A DNA stretch of 49,999 bases from Caldibacillus thermoamylovorans (lineage in GTDB: Bacteria > Bacillota > Bacilli > Bacillales > Caldibacillaceae). The position numbers and the translations under genes were made by a program. Location: assembly GCF_000751775.1 (NCBI RefSeq), contig NZ_CCRF01000014.1, positions 1-49,999 on the forward strand. Reading direction: 5' to 3'. The notes under the pieces are model-generated. The model saw only the letters and a list, made by a program, of their open reading frames with translations, was not told where the DNA came from and did no database searches. This document shows positions 35,773 to 44,991 of the stretch, piece after piece; positions within the stretch are counted from its first letter, which is position 1; every line of letters begins with the position of its first letter.

Positions 35773-36966
35773 ATGGATATTTATACTGACATAAAAAGAT
35801 TAGCTTCACAATTAAAAATAAGTAATTTTTCCATTCCGGAAATAAGGGTCGAAAAAAATGCAATATTACATATTAGGGAGTTAATAAAAAGAAAACAGTG
35901 GAAAAATATTGTAGCCGTTTATGATCAAAATACTTATTTAGCTGCTGGAGAAAAACTAATAAAATTTTTAATGAATGACTTTGAAGAAGTGATTGGAATT
36001 AACATTAATGAAAATGAACATGGTCAAGTAATCGCTAATGAAGAAAGTTTAGTCCAAGTCTTTATTAAAACTCCGAATGATGCTGATGTGTTGATAGCGG
36101 TCGGATCCGGGACCATTCATGATATTGTCAGATTTGTCGGTCATAAAATGAATATTCCTTTTATTTCGGTGCCAACTGCTGCATCGGTAGACGGATTTAC
36201 ATCAAAAGGTGCCCCGTTAATTTTGCGTGGGGTAAAACAAACCATTCAAACCGCTGCACCGATTGCCGTTTTTGCTGATATAGACGTTATAAAAGCAGCC
36301 CCTAGAGAAATGGCAGCAGCCGGATTCGGGGATATTTTAGGTAAATATACTTCTCTATTAGATTGGGAAATTTCTAAGCTAGTTGGCAATGAACCTTTCC
36401 ATGAAGGGGCGGCATCATTGACACGGAAAGCGCTTGAGACTTGTGTGGAATATGTTGAGGAAATAAGCAATGCAGATGAAAAAGGAATCAAGATTTTAAT
36501 GAATGCATTAATAGAATCAGGACTTGTTATGCAAATATTAGATTACTCTCGACCTGCTTCCGGAGCCGAGCATCATCTATCTCATTATTGGGAAATGTAT
36601 CTGTTAAAAACGAACCAAAAGCAACTGTTACATGGTGCAAAAGTTGGGGTAGCAACAACAATGATTGTAGAATTGTATAAGAAAAATTGGAAAAAACTAC
36701 TACGCTCAGAAAGAATTAAAAACACAGTTTATGGAAACGGCATTGAGCAATACGGGGAGTATATTTTTTCAGTAATTGAAAAATTGCCTACTCCGGACGA
36801 ATTGAAAAAACTGTTGGAAAAAGTAGGGGGACCAACAACAGTTGAGGAGCTTGGCATTCCACAAGAAGTCGTTATTGAAAGTTTAAATGAGGCCTACCAT
36901 TTACGTGACCGTTGTACCGGATTGCTTTTATTAAATCAAATAAAAGAGACGCCAATACGGTTGTAA
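35773..36966 (+). CDS. egsA: sn-glycerol-1-phosphate dehydrogenase (AraM/EgsA type)
   Basis: A 397-residue NAD(P)H- and metal-dependent dehydrogenase that reduces dihydroxyacetone phosphate to glycerol-1-phosphate, the archaeal-type lipid stereoisomer; B. subtilis AraM has this activity. Motifs are AVGSGTIHDIVRF, SVPTAASVDGFTSKGAPL, the metal-binding Asp in GFGDILGK and His residues in GAEHHLSHYWE and LLHGAKVG. AGGAGGT lies before the ATG. It follows araR by 76 bp. AraM sits in the arabinose operon of B. subtilis too, and the reason for this linkage is not understood. Confidence 0.9.
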   Translation: MDIYTDIKRLASQLKISNFSIPEIRVEKNAILHIRELIKRKQWKNIVAVYDQNTYLAAGEKLIKFLMNDFEEVIGININENEHGQVIANEESLVQVFIKTPNDADVLIAVGSGTIHDIVRFVGHKMNIPFISVPTAASVDGFTSKGAPLILRGVKQTIQTAAPIAVFADIDVIKAAPREMAAAGFGDILGKYTSLLDWEISKLVGNEPFHEGAASLTRKALETCVEYVEEISNADEKGIKILMNALIESGLVMQILDYSRPASGAEHHLSHYWEMYLLKTNQKQLLHGAKVGVATTMIVELYKKNWKKLLRSERIKNTVYGNGIEQYGEYIFSVIEKLPTPDELKKLLEKVGGPTTVEELGIPQEVVIESLNEAYHLRDRCTGLLLLNQIKETPIRL

Positions 36967-37001
36967 CAGTGTAGGATGCAGGGGGGCGTTTAGGAAAGTT
37001 T

Positions 37002-37034
37002 AAAGGAGCCTATTTTTTGATTAGGCTCCTTTAT
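37002..37034. terminator. Terminator after araM
   Basis: AAAGGAGCCTA (37002-37012) pairs perfectly with TAGGCTCCTTT (37022-37032). The T-tract is short, but the stem is 11 bp and flanked by A/T. Confidence 0.75.
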
Positions 37035-37342
37035 GCACACCCAAAATAAGTTCATCATTTAATACTATTAAAAATAATAACAGTCCCAAGCTCTGGTCCA
37101 TAAATGTTGCCCCAATATTTTTTCTAACCTAGGAGCCCCCATCATATATCCTTTACTAAGCAAATAATATGGATTTAAACTGACTGACCATTTCTTTAAA
37201 GCGGTCCAAACTCTCACCTCACTACTCGTATGGACAACCAAAGTGAGGTTTAAAGCTAATTTCAACTAGAAAAGTAAGACTAGCCCTTGGGAAGTTAAGG
37301 TAAAATATGAAATGAGATATAATTTATTAATAAATAAGCCTA
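37035..37342. other. Spacer without a supported gene
   Basis: A minus-strand frame (37068-37265) reads SVSLNPYYLLSKGYMMGAP and may be the tail of a decayed gene, but it has no ribosome site or recognised family. Nothing else is seen here. Confidence 0.35.
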
Positions 37343-37480
37343 AACTTGTACGGATATATAATTGCTGTTTTAGTAGACAAATATATAATGTAAATGTGGG
37401 ATCGTCTTGCTTAAATAGCATTTACAACACATATTGTTGTTCTCGTGGAAAGTTTATCAACAAGATTATACGTATATCTA
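37343..37480. promoter_or_regulatory. Two upstream AraR-like boxes of the importer promoter
   Basis: AACTTGTACGGATATATA (centre 37351) and ATTATACGTATATCTA (centre 37471) resemble AraR operators. They lie about 195 and 75 bp upstream of the box inside the promoter at 37536. The remote spacing is similar to that at araB (about 199 bp). Confidence 0.45.
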
Positions 37481-37535
37481 TTTTTGCTATTACATAAATT
37501 AATTTTAATCTTGTTAAAATCAATTGAATTTTTGA

Positions 37536-37597
37536 TTGACATATCCGAACAAGTAAATTATACTAAATACATAAAGCACAAATGGTATGCGCTTTCA
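37536..37597 (+). promoter_or_regulatory. Importer promoter with AraR box and cre site
   Basis: TTGACA (37536-37541), 17 bp, TATACT (37559-37564) is nearly consensus. The spacer contains CATATCCGAACAAGT (centre 37546), an AraR-like box, as in the araB promoter. GGTATGCGCTTTCA (37584-37597) reads TGAAAGCGCATACC on the other strand, a cre-like site just downstream of the start. About 125 nt of leader precede the first gene. Confidence 0.75.
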
Positions 37598-37721
37598 TTT
37601 TTAGGCTTAAGAATATGACTAATAATCTGTTATTCCATTATAAATAAAAGGGGGTAAAAATAGAGCCTAGTTTTGTAAGCGTGCCCAATATTTTAAAAGA
37701 AAGAACATTGGAGGGAATGTA

Positions 37722-38801
37722 ATGAAGAAATTTAGCATTTTCCTAGTTGCTATTCTAATGATTGCCTTAGTCCTTACAGGGTGTGGCGGCAATCAATCAA
37801 GTAGTGGTAAGGGTACAAAGACGATAGGGATTGCAATGCCAACCAAGTCCTCCGAAAGATGGGTTAAAGATGGGAAGAACATGGTTAAACAGCTTGAAAA
37901 ATTAGGATACAAAACCGACTTACAATACGCGGAAGATGTAGTAGAGAATCAAGTTTCACAAATTGAAAACATGATTACAAAAGGTGTGGATGCCTTAGTT
38001 ATTGCTTCAATCGATGGTGAAGCACTTACAGATGTAGTTGATCAAGCAAAAAAACAAGGAATACCTGTAATCTCATATGATCGTCTTATTATGAATACCG
38101 AGAATGTAGATTATTATGTAACGTTTGATAACTTTAAAGTCGGTGTTTTACAAGGTCAATATATTGAAGAAAAACTGGGCTTGAAAGAGGGAAAAGGACC
38201 ATTTAATATTGAACTTTTTGCAGGTTCACCAGATGATAACAATGCATATTTCTTCTGGGATGGTGCGATGTCTATTTTAAAACCATACATTGATAGTGGC
38301 AAACTAGTGGTAAAAAGTGGACAAACAGAATTTAAACAAGGTGCAACATTACGTTGGGATGGAATGAAAGCACAAGAAAGAATGGATAACCTTTTAAGTG
38401 CGCATTATTCAAATGATTTGATTGATGTTGTATACTCCCCATTTGATGGGATTAGCCGTGGAGTAATTTCGTCCTTAAAATCAGTAGGTTATGGTTCTGC
38501 AGATAAACCGATGCCAATTGTAACCGGTCAAGATGCTGAATTGTCATCAATTAAATCAATTATTGCCGGGGAGCAAACACAAACTGTATTTAAAGATACA
38601 AGGAAATTGGCAGAAAGTGCAGTAAAAATTGTTGATGATGTTTTGAATGAGAAAAAACCAGAAGTTAATGATACTAAGACATACGATAACGGAAAGAAAA
38701 TTGTTCCTTCAGTTCTACTGGAACCTGTATCTATTGATATAGACAACTATAAACAAGAACTTGTTGATACAGGATATTATTCTGAGGATGAATTGAAGTA
38801 A
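37722..38801 (+). CDS. chvE: ChvE-like sugar-binding lipoprotein
   Basis: A 359-residue periplasmic-binding-protein type 1 lipoprotein. The signal peptide ends in LVLTGC with the lipidated Cys21. The binding domain shows [19 protein letters not shown], then [30 protein letters not shown], and ends [16 protein letters not shown], all typical of the ChvE/multiple-monosaccharide group. It captures arabinose or related sugars outside the membrane for GguA/GguB. GGAGGG precedes the ATG. AraR boxes at the promoter support arabinose as a ligand (inference). Confidence 0.9.
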   Translation: MKKFSIFLVAILMIALVLTGCGGNQSSSGKGTKTIGIAMPTKSSERWVKDGKNMVKQLEKLGYKTDLQYAEDVVENQVSQIENMITKGVDALVIASIDGEALTDVVDQAKKQGIPVISYDRLIMNTENVDYYVTFDNFKVGVLQGQYIEEKLGLKEGKGPFNIELFAGSPDDNNAYFFWDGAMSILKPYIDSGKLVVKSGQTEFKQGATLRWDGMKAQERMDNLLSAHYSNDLIDVVYSPFDGISRGVISSLKSVGYGSADKPMPIVTGQDAELSSIKSIIAGEQTQTVFKDTRKLAESAVKIVDDVLNEKKPEVNDTKTYDNGKKIVPSVLLEPVSIDIDNYKQELVDTGYYSEDELK

Positions 38802-38811
38802 TAAAGATTGA

Positions 38812-38843
38812 TGGATGATTTCAGTTTAGACTGAAATCATCCA
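38812..38843 (+). terminator. Attenuator hairpin between chvE and gguA
   Basis: TGGATGATTTCAG (38812-38824) pairs perfectly with CTGAAATCATCCA (38831-38843) around TTTAGA. Only a weak T-tract follows (CTATTTTGG), so partial termination or mRNA protection is likely, which would keep the binding protein in excess over the membrane components. Confidence 0.75.
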
Positions 38844-38874
38844 CTATTTTGGAGTTAAAGGCAGGTGTATGATA

Positions 38875-40419
38875 ATGAGTAATATTATCTTAGAAATGAA
38901 AGGTATAACGAAAACTTTTCCTGGAGTTAGAGCTCTCGACAATGTAAATTTTAAGATAAAAGAAGGCGAAATCCATGCACTTTGTGGTGAAAATGGCGCA
39001 GGTAAATCCACATTAATGAAAGTGTTAAGTGGAGTGCACCCTTTTGGAACTTATGAGGGTGATATTATCTATAACGGTAATAACTGTGAATTTAAAAATG
39101 TAAATGATAGTGAAAAACGTGGCATAGTTATCGTTCACCAAGAGTTTGCTTTAATACCAGAGCTATCAATAGCTGAAAATATTTTTCTAGGAAATGAGCA
39201 AGTAAAACGAGGTTTTATTAATTGGAATGGAACAATTTCAAAATCAAGAGAATTGCTAGAAAAAGTAGGGCTTGATATAGATCCAAATACTTTAATAAAG
39301 GATATCGGTGTTGGTCATCAACAACTAGTTGAGATTGCAAAGGCATTTTCTAAGCAGGTTAAGCTATTAATATTGGATGAACCGACTGCGGCATTAAATG
39401 AAGATGACAGTGAAAATCTCTTAAAATTATTACTACAATTTAAAAAACAAGGCATTACCACCATTCTTATCTCCCATAAGTTAAATGAAGTATTCCAAGT
39501 TTCTGATAGCATTACGGTTTTAAGAGATGGAAAAACGATTCGAACTTATTCAGTAAAAGAAGAAAAAGTAACGGAAAATATGATTATTAAAGATATGGTC
39601 GGAAGAGATATAACCAATTTATATCCAGTAAGAAATAAAAGTATAAAAGAAGAAGTCGTATTTGAAATTAGAAATTGGAATGTATTTCATCCCCAAGACA
39701 CTGAAAGACAAATCTTGCGCAATGTTAATATAAAATTATACCGTGGTGAAATCGTAGGAATTGCAGGTTTAATGGGAGCAGGACGAACCGAACTTGCTAT
39801 GAGTATTTTCGGTAAAACATATGGTAGAAAAATATCAGGTAAAATATATAAAGATGGTAAAGAAGTAGAGTTTCATACAGTCAAAGATGCAATAAAAAAT
39901 GGCGTTGCCTATGTATCAGAGGACAGGAAAGAGTATGGACTAATATTAATTGATAATATAAAAAATAATATTTCATTAGCTAACCTCCAAAAAATCTCAA
40001 ATAATAGTATTCTAAATAAAAATTTGGAATTCACTGAAACGGAGAATATAAAAAATAGATTAAAAATTAAAGCTCCATCGATTTTACAAACCACTGTAAA
40101 TTTAAGCGGAGGAAATCAACAAAAAGTAGTTTTGGGCAAATGGATTTTTACTGAACCAGATATTTTAATATTAGATGAACCGACAAGAGGAATTGATGTA
40201 GGTGCAAAATTTGAAATTTATAAAATTATTAATGAGTTGGCTGAACAAGGTAAAAGTATTATCATCATATCTTCTGAACTACCAGAATTAATTGGTATGT
40301 CTGATCGAATCTATACACTGTGTGAAGGTGTCATTACTGGTGAACATAAAAAAGAAGACGTTGACCAAGAAATTTTAATGACATATATGACAAACCGGTC
40401 CGGAGGTAGTAAAAAATGA
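38875..40419 (+). CDS. gguA: Sugar ABC transporter ATP-binding protein (GguA/MmsA type)
   Basis: A 514-residue double ABC ATPase of the CUT2 class. The first cassette has Walker [14 protein letters not shown], signature [14 protein letters not shown] and Walker [12 protein letters not shown]. The second has a degenerate Walker [11 protein letters not shown] but intact [14 protein letters not shown] and [12 protein letters not shown], as usual in this class. It powers uptake of the sugar delivered by the ChvE-like protein. ATG 38875 is favoured by its distance from AGGTG (38863-38867); ATG 38869 is too close. It overlaps gguB by four bases. Confidence 0.92.
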   Translation: MSNIILEMKGITKTFPGVRALDNVNFKIKEGEIHALCGENGAGKSTLMKVLSGVHPFGTYEGDIIYNGNNCEFKNVNDSEKRGIVIVHQEFALIPELSIAENIFLGNEQVKRGFINWNGTISKSRELLEKVGLDIDPNTLIKDIGVGHQQLVEIAKAFSKQVKLLILDEPTAALNEDDSENLLKLLLQFKKQGITTILISHKLNEVFQVSDSITVLRDGKTIRTYSVKEEKVTENMIIKDMVGRDITNLYPVRNKSIKEEVVFEIRNWNVFHPQDTERQILRNVNIKLYRGEIVGIAGLMGAGRTELAMSIFGKTYGRKISGKIYKDGKEVEFHTVKDAIKNGVAYVSEDRKEYGLILIDNIKNNISLANLQKISNNSILNKNLEFTETENIKNRLKIKAPSILQTTVNLSGGNQQKVVLGKWIFTEPDILILDEPTRGIDVGAKFEIYKIINELAEQGKSIIIISSELPELIGMSDRIYTLCEGVITGEHKKEDVDQEILMTYMTNRSGGSKK

Positions 40420-41576
40420 ATACTTTAAAAAAGATTATATCTAATAATGTTAGGCAATTTGGTATGGTTATAGCTTTAGTTGTTATTGCAATATTATTCC
40501 AATTTTTAACCGGTGGTGTATTATTGACACCGTTAAATATAACCAATATTATCATGCAAAATAGCTATATTATTCTTTTAGCCTTTGGTATGCTAATCGT
40601 AATCATCACTGGTGAAATTGACTTATCTGTTGGTTCGGTAGTTGCTTTTGTAGGAGCGATATCAGGTATTTTACTTGTCAACCAAGATTTACCAGTTATT
40701 GTCGGGATCTTTTTATCGCTATTAATTGGTGCTGCAATAGGCGCATTTAATGGCTTTTGGGTGGCTTATGTTCGTATACCCGCATTTATTGTAACCTTAG
40801 CTTCGATGTTAATTTTTAGAGGTCTGACCCTAGTAGCATTAAATGGACAAACTATTGCCCCTTTTCCCGATAGCTTTAGAAGTTTAAGTACTGCATTTAT
40901 ACCAGATATTTTTAATGGTGGAGACCTTCACATATTAACAATTTTAGTAGGTGCATTACTTACGATTGTTTATATTATCTTTGAATATCGAAATCGACAA
41001 AATGATAAAAAGTATAACGTAGATACTTCATCTAATTCACTTTTTATTGCCAAACTTGTTATAGCAGCTGTAATAATTAATACATTTACCTTTGTTTTGG
41101 CACAATATGAAGGAATAGCAATCGTATTAGTTTTAATATTCTTTATCTATCTAATTTATGCTTCAATGATGAATAAGACAGTTCTTGGAAGACATATTTA
41201 TGCAGTTGGTGGTAATGAGAACGCTGCAAGATTGTCAGGTATCAATTCAAATAAAGTAAAATTTTGGGTATTTGTTAATATGGGTGTACTTTCTGCTTTA
41301 GCTGGATTAATCTTTGCAGGTCGTTTAAACGCAGCAACTCCGCAGGCAGGTACCGGTTTTGAACTTGATGCAATTGCTGCTGCTGTCATCGGCGGTGCTT
41401 CCATGACAGGTGGTGTAGGTACAGTATTCGGTGCTGTAATTGGTGCCCTGGTTATGGGTATACTAAACAATGGTATGTCAATCATGGGGATTGGCATTGA
41501 CTGGCAACAAGCCATTAAAGGATTAGTTTTACTGGCAGCAGTTACATTTGATATACTATATAAAAAGAAAAAATAA
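40416..41576 (+). CDS. gguB: Sugar ABC transporter permease (GguB type)
   Basis: A 386-residue polytopic permease of the BPD_transp_2 family. It contains [44 protein letters not shown], the interface region [19 protein letters not shown] and [20 protein letters not shown]. It forms the channel with GguA. The central loop around residues 185-205 ([17 protein letters not shown]) is typical of GguB-like members. Start overlaps gguA (ATGA). A terminator lies about 150 nt downstream. Confidence 0.92.
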   Translation: MNTLKKIISNNVRQFGMVIALVVIAILFQFLTGGVLLTPLNITNIIMQNSYIILLAFGMLIVIITGEIDLSVGSVVAFVGAISGILLVNQDLPVIVGIFLSLLIGAAIGAFNGFWVAYVRIPAFIVTLASMLIFRGLTLVALNGQTIAPFPDSFRSLSTAFIPDIFNGGDLHILTILVGALLTIVYIIFEYRNRQNDKKYNVDTSSNSLFIAKLVIAAVIINTFTFVLAQYEGIAIVLVLIFFIYLIYASMMNKTVLGRHIYAVGGNENAARLSGINSNKVKFWVFVNMGVLSALAGLIFAGRLNAATPQAGTGFELDAIAAAVIGGASMTGGVGTVFGAVIGALVMGILNNGMSIMGIGIDWQQAIKGLVLLAAVTFDILYKKKK

Positions 41577-41724
41577 TTAGATGATACAGTTTTTCAATTA
41601 TTTTATTGATGAAACTAAACTCTATTTCATTTCAAAATAATTAAGTGTATGATTTTCAGAAATTTTATCGTATCTAATGGAATAGATGCTTAATTGATTA
41701 TCTTTTTCTTTAAGCATGATAGAT

Positions 41725-41787
41725 ACCCCCATTTTGGTTTCGGTTTTTGTTCGACACCTTTATACCAAATGTTGGGGGTGTTTTTTT
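41725..41787 (+). terminator. Terminator of the importer operon
   Basis: ACCCCCA (41725-41731) pairs with TGGGGGT (41773-41779), with a further ATTTTGG/CCAAAT pairing inside, followed by GTTTTTTT. It ends chvE-gguA-gguB transcription. Confidence 0.75.
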
Positions 41788-41839
41788 GCAATTTATTGTT
41801 CACATTATTATTTTAAATTTCTAAATTGGATTCTTTCGG

Positions 41840-42335
41840 TCGTCCCGATGATTTCTGCTTACACTGAGCCGGGATCAAGGTACATCATCCGTTTTACTCA
41901 AAAAATCAACTCGCCTCCTGCCACGCCCGCTGCAATTTTAAAGTTCTGATTGGCCCCGGACTTTGATGCATCCAGCTCCATGTGGTTTAAAACCAGCCAC
42001 TGGAATGGCACTATTTTTGAACATTCCTACCACACGGCCGGCCAGCTTCCTAAGATGTCAATCAGTCCATTGCAAGCCCCCATCGCTGTAACCATTTGCG
42101 CAGCAACCCTTTGGAAAATCCCAATCCGCGTGTAAAAGGGGTAAACAGATAAATCGGTCGTTCCGCAGATTTCGCATAAGGGGACTCGACAAAGTTCATG
42201 TAGAGTTTGAAATCGTGGCTTTAGCCCACAACATACTGAAAGTAGCCGGTATCCGCCGGCTACTTTCAGAGAAAAATGGAAAAAATATGAGGGCAAGAGG
42301 AGAAAAACTTTTCGTTTTTCTTCTCTTGCCTCATC
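41840..42335. other. GC-richer unrecognised stretch ending in two large hairpins
   Basis: Base composition is clearly higher in G+C than the flanks, suggesting a decayed gene, but frames on both strands are broken and no family was recognised. CTGAAAGTAGCCGG (42236-42249) pairs perfectly with CCGGCTACTTTCAG (42256-42269). A second, almost perfect 18-bp hairpin spans 42289-42332 (GCAAGAGGAGAAAAAC against GTTTTTCTTCTCTTGC). Neither has a simple T-tract. Confidence 0.5.
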
Positions 42336-42418
42336 TTGTGGCATTTTAGGGAAATTTTTCTATTGGTGAGGAAAGTAGAGGAATTGTTTAAATATTTCCG
42401 TATGCAAAAGTTGAGTGA

Positions 42419-42424
42419 TATAAT
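42419..42424 (+). promoter_or_regulatory. Possible -10 box of the ArsR-type gene
   Basis: TATAAT lies 55 nt before the proposed start codon. No good -35 box is found at 16-18 bp, so it may rely on an activator or be chance. Confidence 0.3.
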
Positions 42425-42478
42425 AATAGTTAAAGATAGTAAATAGAGTAATGCACAAAGAAAGAAGGAGGTATTTTT

Positions 42479-43393
42479 ATAAAAACGTTACATATTTCTT
42501 TTAATGAAGCTATAGAAATAGGGAAAATTATTGGGAATCAGGTAAGGATAGACATTTTAAAAATCCTAGCGACTGGTCCACATAATGTTATTGAACTATC
42601 AGAAAAGCTAAATTTACCGTTTTCTACAACAGCAGTAAATGTGAAAAAGCTGGAGGATGCAAATTTAATTACGACCGAACTAGTACCTGGCAGGGGTACA
42701 CAAAAAATAAACACAAAAAATTATGACCGCATTATCATTGACTTATTTGAAACCGAGGAAATGGAAAAAGAGAGAAATTGTATTAGTTTCGAAATGCCAA
42801 TCGGACAATATTACGATTGCTCTGTTGACCCGAGCTGTGGTTTAGTTAGTGAATCAAATTACATAGGTTTTCAGGATGATCCCAGTTCTTTTTACGAACC
42901 AAATAGGAAAGATACACAATTACTTTATTTTCGTTCCGGTTATGTGGAATATCGTTTTCCCAACCGCGTACCATATGGTTCAAATATTGTAGAACTTGAA
43001 TTTAGTATGGAAATTTGCTCAGAAGCACCATATCATAAAAATGACTGGCCTTCAGATATTACTTTTTGGATAAATGGTCGAGAAATTGGGACATGGACTT
43101 CCCCTGGCGATTTTGGTGACCGAAGAGGGTTATTAACACCAAGGTGGTGGTCTCGACACTTTACGCAATATGGGCAATTAAAGAATTTTAAAGTGACACA
43201 TAAAGGTTGTTTCGTAGATGGGGTTCAATTGTCCGATATATCTATTAATGATTTGGATTTAATTGATTCGTCTTTTATATCATTGCGTATTGAAGTGAAA
43301 AAGGATTCGAAAAATGTAGGAGGAATTAACTTATTCGGACCAAAGTTTGGCGATTATAAACAAGGGATTATCTTGAGTGTTCGATATGAATAA
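42479..43393 (+). CDS. ArsR-type sugar-operon regulator with an apparent ATA start
   Basis: A 304-residue protein: an ArsR-like winged helix (about 1-80; ISFNEAIEIGKIIGNQVRIDIL, then VIELSEKLNLPFSTTAVNVKKLEDANLI) and a C-terminal domain with CSEAPYHKNDWPSDITFWI, WTSPGDFGDRRG and NVGGINLFG. This architecture is familiar from Firmicute regulators next to glycosidase operons. AAGGAGGT (42465-42472) is placed correctly for ATA at 42479. The frame has no ATG, GTG or TTG before GTG 42641, which would delete the DNA-binding domain. Either ATA is the real start or the start codon has mutated. It likely controls the operon at 43638. Confidence 0.72.
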   Translation: MKTLHISFNEAIEIGKIIGNQVRIDILKILATGPHNVIELSEKLNLPFSTTAVNVKKLEDANLITTELVPGRGTQKINTKNYDRIIIDLFETEEMEKERNCISFEMPIGQYYDCSVDPSCGLVSESNYIGFQDDPSSFYEPNRKDTQLLYFRSGYVEYRFPNRVPYGSNIVELEFSMEICSEAPYHKNDWPSDITFWINGREIGTWTSPGDFGDRRGLLTPRWWSRHFTQYGQLKNFKVTHKGCFVDGVQLSDISINDLDLIDSSFISLRIEVKKDSKNVGGINLFGPKFGDYKQGIILSVRYE

Positions 43394-43437
43394 AAGATAA
43401 AGAATAATATTTTTTTTATTTATTATTATCATTTTTA

Positions 43438-43602
43438 TTGAAGTATTACAAGAAAATATATTATAATAAACTTGAAAGTTGACAGTTTAATATGAACAGT
43501 TCCAAAAGTCAGCGAGTTGAACAACTACTTTTGTAAGAGAGTTAAAATATAAGAAGGGGGTTGAGCGGGCTATTTTCAAGTTATTAAATGTAAACGCTTT
43601 AT
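43438..43602 (+). promoter_or_regulatory. Promoter region and cre site of the sugar-ABC/GH2 operon
   Basis: TTGAAG (43438-43443), 18 bp, TATAAT (43462-43467) is the best promoter. TGTAAACGCTTTAT (43589-43602) closely matches the cre consensus and lies 36 nt before the first gene, so catabolite repression by roadblock is likely. Between them GTTGACAGTT and TGAACAGTTCC at about 43478-43505 may be operator half-sites for the ArsR-type regulator (speculative). Confidence 0.55.
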
Positions 43603-43637
43603 TTAACGAAACTTAATAAAAGGAAGGAGTCAAAAAT

Positions 43638-44912
43638 ATGAAGTTTAAAAGAGTATTTTTACCATTTCTACTTATTCTGACTTTATTAATTACTGGTTGT
43701 TCATTTGGAGAAAGTTCAGGTGATGGAGAGGGAAGTTCTAAAAACGGAAAGACAAAGGTCACATTTTGGACACCTTTTAGTGGAACAGATGGCGAATTTA
43801 TGACTGAAATGGTGAAGAAATTTAACGAGTCCCAAGATGAAATCGAAGTTGAAGTCATGAATAACGTATGGGACGACTATTACACGAAATTAAAAACTTC
43901 CATAGTATCTAATACATCTCCAGATTTAGCAGTAGCACACGTATCCAGATTAGGTGAGCTCATTCCTACTGGTAAGTTACAACAGATTGATGATTTAGCA
44001 AAAAAGGCAGGTATTGATTGGTCCACTTTTGGTAAAAATCAATTTGAATCGGTCAAACGTGACGGCAAGACATATGCTATTCCTTTAGATACACATGCAG
44101 TAATCATGTTCTATAATAATAAATATTTGCGTGACGCGGGAGTATTAAACGAAGCCGGAAATATAAAAATGGAACCTGGTGCTGAAGGTTTCACAAACTT
44201 ATTGAGAACATTGAAGCAAAAGTTACCTGAAGATGTGCATCCGATGGTAATTGGTAGTAACAACGTATTTACATTCTGGATTTGGCATGCACTAGTTGCC
44301 CAACAAGGCGGTTCGTATATTACAGATGGAAAAGCAACCATTGATACCCCAGAAGGTAAAAAGGCAATGGAGTTGTTAACAACTTGGCTGGATGAAGGTT
44401 TGATGCCTGTTGATATTGGTGATAACAGCTACGATATTTTCAAAGAACAAAAGGCTGCAATCACGTTTACTGGTGTATGGGCAACTGGTAACTTTGAAAA
44501 AGAATCGTCTCTTGATTTCTCGGCAGTAGACTTCCCACAATTATTTGATCATCCTGCTGCTTGGGGAGATTCTCATACTTTAGTCATTCCTACTCAAGAA
44601 AATAAAGATAAACAATTAGCTGCTGCAAAATTTGCTAATTGGGTTACTGAAAATGGTGTCATGTGGGCAAAAGCCGGGCATGTTCCATCCAAAACCACTG
44701 TTGTTGAGTCTGAAGAGTTCAAAGCGACGAAATATCGCCCGAAATATGCGGATGTAATGAAATCTGTTGCATATATGCCATATTCGGATAAATTAACTTC
44801 TATAAATGATGCCATTTTAGAATCATTGGTTGAAATTAACTATGGTCATATGACGATAGAAGAGGGATTAGCAGAAGCTCAAAAGAAAGTAGAAGATTTA
44901 TTAAAAAAATAA
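43638..44912 (+). CDS. CUT1-type sugar-binding lipoprotein
   Basis: A 424-residue extracellular solute-binding protein (family 1, MalE-like). The signal peptide ends in LLITGC, with Cys21 as lipid anchor, followed by a Gly/Ser-rich linker. The mature part has KVTFWTPFSGTDGEFMTEMVKKFNE and NTSPDLAVAHVSRL, typical of oligosaccharide-binding members. It would bind an oligosaccharide for the permeases at 44992 and 45938. GGAAGGAG precedes the ATG. The ligand is unknown; a galactoside- or arabinoside-type oligosaccharide would fit the GH2 enzyme downstream. Confidence 0.88.
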   Translation: MKFKRVFLPFLLILTLLITGCSFGESSGDGEGSSKNGKTKVTFWTPFSGTDGEFMTEMVKKFNESQDEIEVEVMNNVWDDYYTKLKTSIVSNTSPDLAVAHVSRLGELIPTGKLQQIDDLAKKAGIDWSTFGKNQFESVKRDGKTYAIPLDTHAVIMFYNNKYLRDAGVLNEAGNIKMEPGAEGFTNLLRTLKQKLPEDVHPMVIGSNNVFTFWIWHALVAQQGGSYITDGKATIDTPEGKKAMELLTTWLDEGLMPVDIGDNSYDIFKEQKAAITFTGVWATGNFEKESSLDFSAVDFPQLFDHPAAWGDSHTLVIPTQENKDKQLAAAKFANWVTENGVMWAKAGHVPSKTTVVESEEFKATKYRPKYADVMKSVAYMPYSDKLTSINDAILESLVEINYGHMTIEEGLAEAQKKVEDLLKK

Positions 44913-44939
44913 TATAGAAAAAAATGAATTTGTGTGTCT

Positions 44940-44975
44940 GGGATGGAAAGGGATATTCTGTCCATCCCATTTTTT
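44940..44975 (+). terminator. Attenuator after the binding-protein gene
   Basis: GGGATGGA (44940-44947) pairs perfectly with TCCATCCC (44961-44968), followed by ATTTTTT. Placed between the binding-protein and permease genes, it should reduce transcription of the permeases relative to the binding protein. Confidence 0.8.
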
Positions 44976-44991
44976 AAAGGAGGGATTTTTC

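Noticed and set aside
37312-37497. 61-codon ORF upstream of the importer
   Set aside because: It covers AraR-like boxes, lacks a ribosome site and is Tyr/Asn/Ile-rich as expected for AT-rich non-coding DNA.
42027-42344. 105-codon minus-strand ORF between gguB and the ArsR-type gene
   Set aside because: It runs through two long hairpins, shows no family resemblance and has no ribosome site.
42641-43393. Starting the ArsR-type regulator at GTG 42641
   Set aside because: There is no ribosome site there, and it would remove a well-formed winged-helix domain that continues upstream to AAGGAGGT.
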